Shown: piece after piece, positions 1 through 12,579 of the stretch
Layout: each line of letters opens with the position of its first letter
How positions within the stretch are numbered: position 1 is the first letter of the stretch
Assembly: GCA_963682055.1 (NCBI GenBank)
Contig: OY821751.1
Coordinates: forward strand, 6,324,001 to 6,388,000
DNA: 64,000 nt
Reading direction: 5' to 3'
From: Primula veris
Taxonomy: Eukaryota > Streptophyta > Magnoliopsida > Ericales > Primulaceae
Notes under the pieces: model-generated
Seen by the model: the letters and a program-made list of their open reading frames with translations, nothing else
Told to the model about the DNA's origin: nothing
The model's database searches: none
Program-made: the position numbers and the translations under genes

Positions 1-110
1 ATTCTCAAATATCAATATTTCATTGCTATTTTTGTATTAAAATTGCATTGCAATATTACAGTTAAAAATATGATATCATGTATTAAATTCAATTAGCTAA
101 TATGTTCGGA

Positions 111-675
111 CAGGGACGGAGTCAGAATTTTGGTTGAGCGGAGGCAAAATATAATAGATATATATATCTTATTTTTTTAGATATGATAAGTGTTTTGCAA
201 ATAATGTTACAAATTCTTCAATATTCTCTCCTGATTGGTTAAATTGAACGATGACAATAAAGAATCAATTGCATTTTAATAAATTCAGACCATATACTTT
301 ATTTATATTTAGTATAACTATATAGATAATAACAAAGGCAAAACTAGTGGTTTTTAATTTCAATATTTATGAAGATTTTGAGAAACTGTACAATGTTTAT
401 AGACTATATTTTTTGTAAAAATGAAAAAAAAAATATTATTATCACAACATATAATACACAGATAATAGTACAAATGTAATATTTTTATAAAAAGCCAAAA
501 TATAATAATTTATTCTTTGCATATTTGAACCAACAATCAAACTTCACATCAAAAATTCTGGTTTTAAAATTGAACTATTATGTTACATTAGATTTTGATT
601 AATAAATACATATAAAATAATAGTTTTTCAAATTGCAGCGGAGGTTATATTGGTTGTACATTGACTCTGCCTTTT
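111..675. mobile_element. hAT-like non-autonomous element (degraded)
   Basis: The left end starts CAGGGACGGAGTCAG. The reverse complement of the right end (AAAAGGCAGAGTCAA) matches it at about 10 of 15 positions. The flanking octamers tgttcgga (103-110) and tgttcagc (676-683) agree at 6 of 8 positions, as expected for an old 8-bp hAT target duplication. The interior is AT-rich and non-coding. The ends resemble those of the elements at 4924 and 7319, so the three are probably one loose family. Boundaries are inferred. Confidence 0.45.
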
Positions 676-1120
676 TGTTCAGCTAACAAAGCATTACTAT
701 TATTTTTTCTCTTTAATGTACGTATTAGATTTATGTAGATAATTTTCCATGAATAAATATAATTTTTGTAAAAATAAAGATGTTAAAAACTATAAATCTG
801 TATACACAGGAGGGGATTCAGGCTTGTACTGAAAAGTGATGGACCAACTTTCTTTCGTTAATTAATATGTAATGATATAATCGCTCCACCTGTCACAATA
901 AAATAAGAGCACATATATAGCTGTATTAAATGTGAACCCCACACATAATGATAGGGCCAATGTTTATATTTGACTATTTGTTATAAAAAGTTAGTGGAGA
1001 TCAACATCGGAAGTAGAGTACTATTATTTAACTCACAAAATCACATCTATCTACTTTCATAACTAGTCATATGGATATGACTATATATCTTACTTTACAT
1101 CGGACAAGCTGCCGGTATAC

Positions 1121-1123
<3 letters not shown>

Positions 1124-1162
<39 letters not shown>
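1124..1162. repeat. A39 homopolymer
   Basis: Thirty-nine consecutive A residues lie directly before CACTA-like sequence. It could be a retroposition tail or a replication-slippage tract. No retroposed gene is recognisable upstream. Confidence 0.9.
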
Positions 1163-1163
<1 letters not shown>

Positions 1164-1322
1164 AACGACGGAATTATTGATGGTATTTTTTTTATGAGCT
1201 TATTAGCAACGGTTTTTGTGACAGTTTAGTTAATTTGTGACAGATTTGTAACAAATTTTTAAATTAACGACAGGCTTGTGATAGCTTTTGACTCTCACTA
1301 AATCAAATATTATTTTGTAGTG
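1163..1322. mobile_element. Possible CACTA-type transposon end
   Basis: The segment ends in TATTTTGTAGTG, whose reverse complement CACTACAAAATA is the signature of a CACTA terminus. The sequence just inside contains repeated gacgg/gacag words, common in CACTA subterminal regions. No matching CACTA start was found nearby, so only one end appears to survive. Confidence 0.3.
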
Positions 1323-3860
1323 ATAAACCCAATTATATTTAGTCTACAATAATTTATTTGGTAACATATCCTTCTCAATAGCATACAATTATGTACAAAC
1401 AAATCAATATTATCTCTCATATATGACTTATATAAGATTATATAATAATTTATACAAACAAAGTTATACTAATAATATAATTTTACTATACTTTGTTTTA
1501 TTCCATCTTTTATACATATGTTCTTGGTTATTGTGTAAACCAAAAATAAATATAAAAAAAAACTGTTAGTATAAGGCTATAAAATATGTCCATATTTGGA
1601 CATAAAATCTATACATTTAGTATATTTACTAGCAATACAAGTTATTGTATAGACCGTAATTTATTTTATTTTTTTTCAATTTAGTACACGATAAGATTGG
1701 TTAAATTATAAGGATGCATGCAACTGATTTTAATAAAAGATAAATTATCATTTGATACCCCAAACCAAGAGAGGTTTCTCTGTGGAACTATTGGATTAAT
1801 AGTGGGGTCCACAGACTGTAAGATCCAATTGTGCCACAGGGAGTGTTTTCCAGACTATAGCAGGTATAGTCGGACACTCCTCCTCCCCCAAATGATAAGA
1901 AGGAAACGACAGTAACAATTATGCCTGAAGATAGATTAGATAGAATAACGCCAACTTTACATTATATTTTATTATAAACATTACAAATAAAATTTTGAGA
2001 AGTCAATACAGTAGGTAATAGTCAATACATGATTTTAATGCCCCAAGACAAAAACAAAATAATGACTAATTAATGAGTCCTTAATTTATATATGTATGTG
2101 AACACAACAAATTGCAAATTGACAAAGAACAACATAAAAAGATTAAACTAAATGTTAAGAATTGGAATAAAACTTTCGCCAACTACGTGGACCCTATGAA
2201 GAAACCAAATATGCCATTCCAAAAAAAAAATGGACCAAATCTCACTCATATTTTCTTAAAATATATTGTTATTTAGTATGTCAATGAAAATATTATTGGA
2301 ACCAAATTAAACTCGTTAACAAAGTACAGTGTTTGATTAGAAATAGTAGTACATCCGCATCCGATAGTTCAAAACATAATTTTTTTTTTAAATTTGATTA
2401 TTATATTATAAAAAATGACATGCATCAGGAGATCTATAAATTTCCTAAATTTCAGAGAACATAAAGTTTACCTTATATATAAGAAATGTATAAGATTTCT
2501 TTTGTTAATATAATAGTAATAAACTATCACGTGATCCACATTTTTGTAGTTGAAATATTGTTATGATTAATAAATGATAATAAAAAAATAAAAATAAAAA
2601 AACAATATAGAGTTATTATAAGAAAATTAATAAGCAAGCTGAAATTTTGTATAAATATAAACGGTTCCTTAAATATAAAATATGTTAGTTTTAAAAAAAT
2701 GTTTAACGTTGCTGATACGGTTGCTCTTACATACATACTCCTATATCTTTTTCTTTTTTAAATTACATTGTATTAATGATACTCCTATATCTGTCTCTAT
2801 ATATTATCATATTTCAACGATAAAATTCAACACATTAATAGTAAAGGCCCACCTCTTTGAGTACCAATCTGGTCTAAGAATATAGATAATAGTAATATTA
2901 TCTCACTTGTTATATAACATTGTTAGCTAATAGACATGTTTTCATGTTTTTAATTAATGTTGTTATAGTGACGGCTACAATAGGTAAATGGGTGAAATGA
3001 TGGCTTTGGTCCTCCTAATTTTTTGCGGACTATTTTTTTCCCTACATGTAAATTTACTAAAATGACCCCTTTCTTATTAAATAAAAATGTAAATAAATCC
3101 ACTCACTACATCCTATTTTACTGATCGGAACTATACTATTTTAGTGTGTCTAAATTTATTGTGGCACTTACTTACTAGATTACCTTTTTTTAATATATAA
3201 TCACCACTAGCAAGACATAAAGTAAAGAACAAAAGAGTCATTTATAAATCAAGACTAATAATAATCGTTTTCGATTAATATTTTTTATTTCCCGTAGTGA
3301 CTCAATAAACTGGGTAACGGCAAGAAAAAAAATTACACGGAGGTCCGGAGGTTCCCATTCGCCGGCCTAAGCATTTGCCTTTCAATATTCGTCCTGTATT
3401 TACGAGAAATTGAGGACCTTGACTTCATCATTCTCGTCTCTTTCTTTCACACGTCGTTGGTTAAACTTAATTTTACGGATTTGTTACTAGTTTTTCTCAT
3501 CAAAAAGCGAGTATTTTTATAATTTAATTTTTTTTAATTATTCTTATCTTAATGTTATTTCGCTTTTTTGTGTATAAGTGACTTTTCCTGTGTAAAATTT
3601 AAGTGGTAGACAATTTTTCTTATGCTGTTATTATACAGTGTTTACATTAAAGAAAAAATTGAGGGCCTGTTTTATTCATGCGATTTGGGTCTATAAAATG
3701 TTTGAGACGACACTATGTTGTTAACATTCTTGTTATATTTAATAACAAAGTTAACATTGTTTAGTGATTACATGACAATTTGGTTGACCAACTCATACAT
3801 AACACACTCTCTCTTTCTTTTTTATTTACAATAATATCATTCTTTATCCGAAATCAATTA

Positions 3861-4290
3861 TGTTAGGATATATTTTATAGTGTCTAATAATTCATGTTTG
3901 TTGTCATTATTTTGATAAATACACTTAGTATTTATTGTGTTATACATTCAATATGCTTATAATAATCTTTTATAAAGTTACGCTTTCAATTGTAACTGAT
4001 GTATACAACTAAAAGTTATTGACAGAGAGGTAAAAGATTCTATAGAGACGCGGTTTGTTGATCAAGAAATATATTATGCTGAAGATAAACAAACGTGGAC
4101 AATCTCAGAATATATTGTGAAGATTTGCGCAGTAAATATTCAACAAGAAAGTCAACAAGTGAAGAAAAAGATTGAGTGATCAATCAAGAGGAAGTAAACT
4201 TAGAAAGTTTATTCCATCAGTATATTGTGTTAACTTTTATGTAAGCACGATATATAAGTGCATAATAAACCTAGGGTTTGGTTATGTATT
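3861..4290 (+). repeat. Possible copia LTR remnant
   Basis: It begins TGTTAGGATATATTTTATAG, a common Ty1/copia LTR start. Near its end is 'gatatataagtgcata', which could be an LTR TATA region. No partner LTR, coding region or target duplication was found, so this is tentative. Confidence 0.22.
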
Positions 4291-4923
4291 GTAAGAACCC
4301 GTATTTTCAGAGAAAAATACCGTGGTAAACAGAAGTGAGCTATCACACATCGCATAAATATGTAGTACCTATATGATATATAAGGTAAGAGTATCCTCTT
4401 TATCACCAATGTCTTTTAAAGCCGTGCGGCCCAAGAAGCGAGGACGAAATTAGGCCAAAGCGGACAGTATTGGTGGTAGGAAGCAGATGTTGGCCGTCAC
4501 AAGGCTTCCACGCGTAACCTTCCATGTCCCACTACAAAACGAAGTCGAATACCTATCACGGTCTAGCGATCCTCTTGAGATCAAATTCTTTTTCAACCTA
4601 GAAAGATATCACACCTTGTTCAACTTCCAAACACACCCATCTGTACTTCGAATCTTCACATCACTCATACCCACAATATCTAAGGCCTCTCCGTTAGCCA
4701 AATAAACCTATTCGAATTTACCTCTCACATAACCTTCGAACAACTCACAATTCGAAATAGTATGAAATGAAGCATCCGAAACTAAGAACCAATTATCGAA
4801 ACAATCAACACCCGCATATAAAGCATCACCTCAATCATACTAGTCTTTCTTATTTGGACTGCACAATTACATGTGATTTAATACTTAGTAAAAATTACTA
4901 ATAATAATAATTGTATGAGTGCG

Positions 4924-5531
4924 CAGTGGCGAAACCAACATACAATTCTTGGAGGGGGTCGTTAATTTTTTTTTCTGTTATACAGTAACAATAAACGGTA
5001 TAAATAATCAAAAAAACCTAGAGTTTAAAATTTAGCTGATTTGTCCATTGATCTAAAATTTTAAAACGTTGAATTTTTTTTTTGTTAGTATAATAACAAT
5101 AGTATAAAAAGCCAAAAAAAAATTGGAGGTTAAAACTTAGCTGACTTGTACATTGATCTAAAAATTTCAAACGGTACAGAAAAATTGACTATAAATACGA
5201 ATTTATTAGTTTAAACTTTGTTTTAATATGACTATGAAACTAAACAAAAACATTTATTTATAAAATCTTATAATAGTATCTTAAAAATGCAATTAATTAA
5301 TGGAGAAGCCAAAAAGTAAACGGATGTTAATTAAATGAAGAGTAAAAAATAGCCAAAAGATTCAAATGAGAGAACTTTTGACACAAAAACTTTATGTTTA
5401 ACATTTGAACTACGTTACTATTTGTTCATTTGGGGGCTATTAATGTTTAAAATCTTAATTTTTGAATTTTTCTATAAAAAAAATATTTTTAAAATTTTTA
5501 GGATGATGGTGGCACCCTGATTCCGCCTCAC
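4924..5531. mobile_element. hAT-like non-autonomous element
   Basis: It is flanked by a perfect 8-bp duplication tgagtgcg (4916-4923 and 5532-5539), the hAT target-site size. The terminal inverted repeats are imperfect: left CAGTGGCGAAACCA against reverse-complemented right GTGAGGCGGAATCA, about 10 of 14 matching. The 608-bp interior is AT-rich with no transposase frame. It lies about 450 bp upstream of the aldo-keto reductase start codon. Confidence 0.72.
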
Positions 5532-5856
5532 TGAGTGCGCTGAGATTGCCATTAAACAAAATTAGCTTTACAGTTGCACAAGGCTCCAGTCTTGCTCCCC
5601 TTTCCCGGGACCGCCCCTGAATGTACGTGAGACAATAACAGGTAGGATGGTGGAGTCATGTATGGGTTGTAACTAATTATAATAACATCAATGAGGTGAA
5701 TCAATTTGGTACACATAGGATGGTGGTTGTAACTTATTTCATGTGCAAATAAGTCATCTTAAATAAACGGTTAATATTGGCCCGTTAGTTTTTATTTAAT
5801 GGAAAGGCTCTTAGTCTTAAACAAAGACATTGTAGGACATAAAATTCATGTCTTCC

Positions 5857-5924
5857 CACGTGCCACTGGAATTATTGACTCAATAATGTAGTAATTACTT
5901 ACCAAGTGGTTTTTCTTTTATAAG
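5857..5924 (+). promoter_or_regulatory. Proximal promoter of the aldo-keto reductase gene
   Basis: A G-box core CACGTG lies at 5857-5862. TGACTCA, a bZIP/GCN4-like site overlapping a W-box TTGAC core, lies at 5876-5882. A TATA box TATAAG lies at 5919-5924, 53 bp before the ATG. The order and spacing fit a plant promoter. Control by bZIP or WRKY factors is inference from the motifs only. Confidence 0.55.
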
Positions 5925-5976
5925 TAGATATCCAATCATGCAATCCCTTCACTACACATTTTCTGTTTGATCAAAA

Positions 5977-7095
5977 ATGGCTTGTGTTAAGGTTGGGAAA
6001 CTGAAGTTAGGTTCACAAGGGCTTGAAGTGTCAGCACAGGGGTTAGGATGTATGGGAATGTCCGCGTTTTATGGTCCGGCGAAGCCCGAAGATGAGATGA
6101 TAAAACTCATCCATCACGCCGTCGATTCTGGCATCACCATGCTCGACACGTCCGATGTCTACGGCCCTCACACCAACGAACTCCTACTCGCCAAGGTAAA
6201 TTTAACGTCTTATAAATAACTGACCGAATCAATACAATTGATGCTAGTTCCACTATTACAAAAAAAGTTTTAATTAGGACAGTCAAATCTGTTACTAAAT
6301 GATAATATATGTCACTAGAATCGAATTTTGTCGTCATGTCGTCCCCGATTAATGCGTTGTGAAACAAATGTGTTACTATTTCCGTCTGTCATCTGAACTT
6401 TTGTTGTAGTGTACTTTCCAGAGTTTTTGGACTAGGCACTATTTTCTTTTTTCGAGTATGATCTCTTTAAATTATTAGAAGTCCGAACATCAAACAATTT
6501 TGAAAAGCCAACGACATAATCTATCAAATACGATTATACAAAATACATAGTCTAGCAAGAAAAGGGATGTAGAGGACATGATAAAGAAAATCATGTTGCA
6601 TGCCAGTTTGTTCAGATCATCTGATGGTACGATTTTTTTCTACGCCCGATTTTCTCAATCCAATCCAATATTGCACTTAATAGTAACAAGTTATAACTCA
6701 TTGGTGCGATTTTGACCGTTGAGTTTTTTTCTTTTTTCTGACTTTTTTTTTATTTTCGTTAAAAAATTTTAAAAAAAAATAAAAAATTTGTATATTATAT
6801 AACTTAATTTTAGAAGTTAGAAACTGAGTTAAACTTTTTTTTTTAATTTATTTTGAATTTTTTAGTTTTTTTTTACTTTCATCATGTCCTTTTTTATGAT
6901 AAAATAGAAATTCAAAATTATAAAATGGGTTTTAAAGAAGAAAAACACAAAGTTTTTCACTGTAATTTATTTTTTGGCCTTTTCTAGATTTATAAGAATT
7001 TTATAAAATAAATAAATTTTAAAGAAATAATTGTAAATTCTAAATTCAATTTTATAAACCCCAAAGCTGGGTTTTGATATACTAAATAATCATTT

Positions 7096-7137
<42 letters not shown>

Positions 7138-10100
7138 CAATTTTCCATTTTCTTGATTAATAAAAAGTCTTAAAATGCCCAAAAAGTCTGATTTGAGTTA
7201 AAAAATTTAAAACCTACTTTTTAATTTAAAATACTTAGTTTTCGTAGAAGTAGCATGACATATGAGTATAACCAGTTTCTCATAATCACATGTACGGTTT
7301 ATCAAAATATCATGTACACAGGGGCTGACCCAGTGGCCGGGGTGGGGCCCGGACCGCGTTTTTTAATTTTTTTTTTATGAGTAATTTAAATTTTTTTAAT
7401 ATATATATATATATATTGATGATCTCTCTAATTAAAAAAAAAAAAATGTTTAGGTAGTGGTAAAATTCGATTTAAGTTGATGAAATACTAGGAGTTCAAA
7501 TCATTTTAGCTGTTTTTTTTCTAAAAATTTCTATTTTTTTACCTTAAAATTATCAAATTTTGTGAATGACCATTGTATTTTTCCAAACAAAATTACTAAA
7601 CAAATTATTTTATTGCCCAATACATTTTGTCTAACTTTATATTTATTTTATATTATGTTAAATATAGAAAAAATTCTTTATTTTTATATTAGACTCTGTT
7701 TATTTTATCTTCTATTCGATATATTTTTTACACACGTCAACCCTTCCAAAATCATCCTGGCCGCTCCTGCATGTACAATACAGTCATATATTTCATCTTT
7801 GTTAATAATTATAGAATGATTTTACAAACTAAATCGAGGTATTTGTTCTGCTTGGACTTTTAAAGCATTCTGACCACCTTAGAAGTAATTTATTGTTCGG
7901 ATTTGTTCAGGAAATAAATCTCCTATGGGTGGTATATATACGATGTTGAAATAGTAGAACTAAGTGATTTTGTGCAGGCCTTGAAGGGAGGTATAAGAGA
8001 AAAAGTGCAACTCGCAACAAAGTTTGGTGTTAGTTTTGCGACTGGGAAGAGAGTTGTGAGAGGTGATCCGGAATATGTGAGGGAGGCTTGTGAGGGGAGC
8101 TTGAAGAGGCTTGATATTGGCTACATCGATTTATATTACCAGCACCGAGTTGATACCAACACTCCTATTGAATTAACGGTTAGTCTCTTCCGAAGGTTAC
8201 AAATGTATCATTTAACATTTATTTAAAATTGTATGCTTAACGCAAAATAACTAGCTACTACTTCTTCTTCCCGTAGAAGTATAGATGAAACTATGAGATA
8301 GTCGGTTATGGTTCCTAAACTGCTTCAGTAAATGTGAGATTGATAAATGTACTGTATAGGTACGGTGCGATACGGGTTCAGAAATACGCTAATTTTGAAA
8401 ATTTCTTAACGATATGGGTACAGTGGGTCAGTTTATTTTCACTACCTAAGAATAAAATAGAATGGGAATAATAGAAAAAAGAACTGAGAACACACTCAAA
8501 ATATCTCATTGTTATATGTGAACTTACCTATTGAATCTATAACTAATAAGGTTAAATAATTTATTTGTATTATTGGTAAATATATAAGTGTACCCAAAGT
8601 ACCGAGTATGCAGTACGTACCGGGTACGGGTACATTGACATTTTGGAAGTAACCATGTTTCATAGCCTCCAGTAATTAATATCAAACCACTATGCTTTAT
8701 ATCACCTTTGCCTGGTCAGCGAATTTCAGTACAACTTATGTGTGTAATAGCCCCAAAAGACGATGATCGTTTTGCCAGTATTTCTAGAAATTATGATAAT
8801 TTGTTATCGAGTGGTTAATGTCCGAGAATTTTTAAGGCTTAAGCAACAAATATGTTGGTCGAAGTATCTTAAACTATCTTGATGTTTTCAACATGAACTT
8901 CTTGAATGCCAGGTAGATAAAAGCCAAACAGGCTGTCTATGTAAAAAATATATTATTGTCTTTCAAAATACTGCAATTATTTATATTCTAATTGGTTACT
9001 TACTTTCACCAGATGGGCGAACTGAAAAAACTCGTTGAAGAAGGTAAAATAAAGTATGTCGGTCTCTCCGAAGCCTCTGCTTCTACTATCAAAAGGGCAC
9101 ACGCTGTTCATCCCATTACCGCAGTACAATTGGAATGGTCCTTGTGGTCAAGAGATGTCGAAGAAGAGATAGTTCCTACCTGCAGGTGAGGAATTTACTC
9201 CGTCACAAGTTGTGCGAAGACGTTTACAACTTTGAAATTTCATACCACACTTGACAATCACATATCAGCATACCATGTCAGAAGAAAATATAGGACAAAA
9301 CAAGTGTTACGGAGTTTATTATATTTTCTCTTGAAGCCGTGGCACGTAGATTGCTGATGTGTAGAGTATAAAGCGTGGTCTAATATTTAAAATTGTTAAC
9401 ATAGGTCTACTGCTCTAGTGCTCTCGTATTTTTCGAGTTAGTAATAACTCCAGAATTTCTAACTGTCCTTTGTGGTTGTCAGAGAACTTGGCATTGGGAT
9501 TGTCGCGTACAGTCCATTAGGCAGAGGGTTCTTTTCTTCGGGTCCGAAGATTGCTGAAAATTTTCCAAATGGTGATATTCGGAAGGTTAGTCAATCAATC
9601 ATGCTCTTGACTTGTTTTTGAAAAATGAAAATAGCAACACACAGACTTGTTTCAGTGTCTCGTAGTCTTGGACTACTTGTTTTCGGGTCGGTGTATAAAA
9701 TCAAAATTTGATGATACATAAGTGTAAAGACCTGTAAATTAAAGCTTTTTTCAGACCAAGAAACACTTTAGATCGATCTAACTTAAAAGTTTTTAAGTTA
9801 TATAGTTTTTTTAAGCAAAGCATACAAAAAACACCTTAAATTTACAAAACAACAAAAATAAACTCAAAAAAAGTTTTATAGGGAAGCTTTTATCTCATGA
9901 TCTTGCAGAATTTGCCAAGGTTTCAAGAAGAGAACTTGGAGCATAACAAAAACATGTTCGAAAGGGTCAACGAAATGGCGGCTAAGAAAAATTGTACCCC
10001 GGGCCAACTGGCATTGGCGTGGGTCCACCACCAGGGAAACGACGTGTTCCCCATTCCTGGTACAACTAAGATCGAAAACTTCAACCAAAATATAGGAGCT

Positions 10101-10235
10101 TTATCAGTAAAACTATCACACCAAGAAATGCTTGAACTCGAGTCCATTGCCTCAGCTAATGCCGTTAAGGGCGATAGATATGAAGACTACACTCCCACTT
10201 GGAAGACTTCAGACACTCCACCTATGTCTTCGTGA
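5977..10235 (+). CDS. Aldo-keto reductase, five exons, complete
   Basis: This is an NADPH-dependent aldo-keto reductase of the plant perakine-reductase/auxin-induced-protein type, a cytosolic enzyme reducing aldehydes and ketones. Its natural substrate cannot be read from sequence. Exons are 5977-6195, 7978-8178, 9013-9185, 9483-9585 and 9909-10235. All introns are GT-AG and the joined frame is 340 aa, close to the usual family length. The expected tetrad is visible: Asp57 and Tyr62 in LDTSDVYG, Lys88 in ATKFG and His129 in YYQHRVD. Later family blocks are [28 protein letters not shown] and PIPGTTK. The start fits the family N-terminus and a TATA box 53 bp upstream. An AATAAA signal lies at 10298-10303. 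Intron 1 (1782 bp) holds a hAT-like and a CACTA-like insertion. Intron 2 contains imperfect inverted 'GGTAC/CGGGTAC' motifs near 8355-8630 that may mark another insertion. Nothing suggests inactivation. Confidence 0.95.
6251..6411. mobile_element. CACTA-like MITE in intron 1 of the reductase gene
   Basis: The 161-bp segment begins CACTATTACAAAAAAAG and ends CTTTTGTTGTAGTG, so both ends read CACTA inward. The flanking trinucleotides (ttc and tac) do not form a perfect 3-bp duplication, which weakens the call. No coding capacity. Confidence 0.4.
7100..7134. repeat. (AT)n microsatellite in intron 1
   Basis: An uninterrupted AT dinucleotide run within AT-rich intron 1 of the aldo-keto reductase gene. 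Confidence 0.9.
7319..7769. mobile_element. hAT-like non-autonomous element in intron 1
   Basis: It is flanked by a perfect 8-bp duplication catgtaca (7311-7318 and 7770-7777). The left end reads CAGGGGCTGACCCAG. The right end, reverse complemented, reads CAGGAGCGGCCAGGA. The interior of about 450 bp is AT-rich and has no transposase. The ends resemble those at 111 and 4924. Confidence 0.72.
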
Positions 10236-11925
10236 GAAGTGGAATCTACAGTTGTATCGTTGTATCTTTATATTGTTGATTTCTCTTTTGAGTGATAAAT
10301 AAATGAGTTGCATTGCGTCATTAGTTAAATTTAAAAGAATGTTGGATATTAATGTGAATGAATAAGATATCTATGTAAGCAAATCGGAGAATGTAAGTCT
10401 TGCAAACATGTTTGATTTTACAGCAGAAAACTGGCCTTAAATACTGATTATAGTGTATATGGATTTAATAAAAAACAATACAGATATATCTCACGCGCAG
10501 AGCTATATCACATTTGATCTTCTACCGTATTACTATTATACTTATTGCTCCTTAGAGAGAGGTCTCTCAAACTGTTAGGAATCGAGAAAACTGTTTTTAT
10601 GAAACAGTAACCTTTTTTTCAAAGTACAGAAGTGTATTTATAATATACTGTAGGGACCTAATGCACAAGAAGAATAAGACTTCTAACTCTATTTATATTG
10701 TAACTTAATTAATAAATATTATATAGTCTTAATTAATAAAAAACTAATATAATATTATCGAATTAATACTTTTATAATCATAAGATAATCTATGAGTAAA
10801 TTATATTTATTTCCATTAGAAAATATAATTGCATTCTTATTCCTTCTCAAAATAATATTTGATGGCACGTTATTAAATATTTAAATATCTCTTCACGTTA
10901 AAAGTACAGATATCGACCGAGTAAATAATTCACTGATAATTAATTTACTTGACATATTATTTTCTCGAGCTTACCACTTAACTTATTTATTGTGTCGGAT
11001 ATAATATCCACGTGCAAGATTTGACACAAACAAAACTTATAAACTTCTCGAAAGAATATCATCAATCATTATTAAATGACGTGAATTCTGTCGACTATAA
11101 ACACACCCCATATAAATAATATTACTGCTCAACGTACGAGTTTGTTAACCACAACAAATCTCACTCATTGCAAATCAAAGCAGTATACATTATAAATATG
11201 TATATCGAAAATAATATAGAGATTAAGAGTATAACTAATCATAATAATTTCTTATATATAATTATTTTATTCTGATAAGTATCATAAAACAATACCACTT
11301 TATCATGTTCAATATACTGTAAGTACAATAGCATAAAGAGTCGGAACTCAACCGTTCTCTGTAGTCAAGACAGACCTACTAAAATTATGTGCTACAACTA
11401 TACCGATGATTGTCTACTCCATCTAAAATTGTGAATGATAAAATATATATTCGGTAAGAACCAATGATTTGATATTTCGTGTGTAAGCCGTACTCTACAC
11501 ATCAAATCATTTACTATACAAAATAAAGGCATATGTATATATAAATAACATGTATAATATTGCTCAAAACTATTCTCAAATAAATCATTCATTGTTAATA
11601 AATAAATAAATAAAACAACAATAAATCATATATTTTAGTATATTATTCTAACAGTATGATCACCATATTATGAGCATTTGATCTCTGTATTCCTCAGATA
11701 TTATCCAATGTTGATGATAATCAAAGAATTAGTATATAACTTGTATTTAATTATTAAATATATAATGAATTTACTTAGTCTAATAATGAGTCAATGTCAT
11801 TGTTTAGAGCAATCTCATCAATTACTTCATAATTCTAATATAGTTTAAGTTCGTTGAATACAACTTTTTATTATTTATGAAAACATTTTGATCACCATTT
11901 TTCTTCTCTTTCTCCTCAAAATAAT
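10236..11925. other. Intergenic region downstream of the reductase gene
   Basis: No gene is seen. The first 70 bp are the 3' UTR of the reductase. A possible solo LTR (10576-11653) is listed separately, and the rest is AT-rich without recognisable features. The gypsy element begins at 11931. Confidence 0.5.
10576..11653. repeat. Possible solo copia-type LTR
   Basis: The ends are inverted TGTTAG...CTAACA. A TATAAATA box lies at 11111-11118, roughly mid-way, as in LTR promoters. The flanking pentamers (caaac and gtatg) do not match, so no target duplication supports it. Confidence 0.3.
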
Positions 11926-11930
11926 AAAAT

Positions 11931-12500
11931 TGATAGAACACAAAAATTAGACCCGAATATTCTATTCGGGTAATAATCAACCCACTTTATAAATGGGTAT
12001 CCAACGCTTAAATGGGTCGTCTCATACTTTTTATAGGAATTGAGGTGTTACTATCAAAAGCCCAAGCCCAATCAAATGGGGACTCATGTCTGAAAAACCC
12101 CTGGGATGAAGACATTTGTCAACATCCTAGAAGGCATAGTTGCCTATAAATAGCCAACTACCCCTCCTAGAAAAAGACCAGAAAATCTATCCAAAAAATA
12201 TAGAGAGAAGTTGAGAAAAGAGAGAAACTAAACAACGCACACCACTTCGAGAAATAAACCGAGAAAAGACAAAGCCGAGAACCGAATAAAAGGGGAGAAA
12301 GATCAAGACGAGAAATTAAATAGTCATATCGAGCACAATTGTAAAACCGAAATACTAATCCGAGCAAGTGTAATAGTCCGAATAAGGATAATAATCCGAG
12401 CAATAATAAAGATCAGGAAGTGTCCATTATTCACGGTTGATTTACTATTATATCATTGTTGAAAAGCCTAACGCGACCGACCAAAGTTATGGCTTTATCA
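11931..12500 (+). repeat. 5' LTR of the gypsy element
   Basis: It starts TGATAGAACAC and ends GGCTTTATCA (TG...CA). Alignment without gaps to 24044-24613 gives 7 differences, six of them transitions. It is immediately preceded by the target duplication aaaat at 11926-11930. Confidence 0.97.
12145..12152 (+). promoter_or_regulatory. LTR TATA box
   Basis: TATAAATA lies 214 bp into the 570-bp 5' LTR, a plausible U3/R promoter position. The same octamer is conserved in the 3' LTR at 24258-24265. Confidence 0.65.
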
Positions 12501-12502
12501 AA

Positions 12503-12520
12503 TGGCGCCGTCTCCGGGAA
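12503..12520 (+). other. Primer-binding site, tRNA-Asp type
   Basis: Two bases after the 5' LTR the sequence reads TGGCGCCGTCTCCGGGAA. The first nine bases and the CCGGG match the complement of the 3' end of plant tRNA-Asp, the primer used by the Tat and Athila clades of Ty3/gypsy elements. A few mismatches are present in the middle. Confidence 0.8.
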
Positions 12521-12579
12521 TCATCTAGTTCCCAACTAGTTTAGAATTCGAATACCAATACTCTGCCAGACGAGCGACA

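Larger units (their letters stand above)
676..4915. other. AT-rich intergenic region, no gene seen
   Basis: No open frame here has a recognisable domain or splice structure. The stretch is strongly AT-rich and holds an A39 run, a CACTA-like end and LTR-like fragments, listed separately. The segment 4287-4530, starting near a 'GTAAGAACCCGTATTTT' motif typical of gypsy LTR ends, looks like a further retroelement fragment. I see nothing else I can support. Confidence 0.5.

Noticed and set aside
1718..1915. 65-aa frame in the left intergenic region
   Set aside because: Short, in mixed-composition intergenic DNA, with no promoter or domain signal.
12167..12403. Minus-strand ORF in the 5' LTR, repeated at 24280-24516
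   Set aside because: Both are the same LTR sequence. The hydrophobic low-complexity protein has no ATG context or family signal, and duplication comes from the LTR pair.
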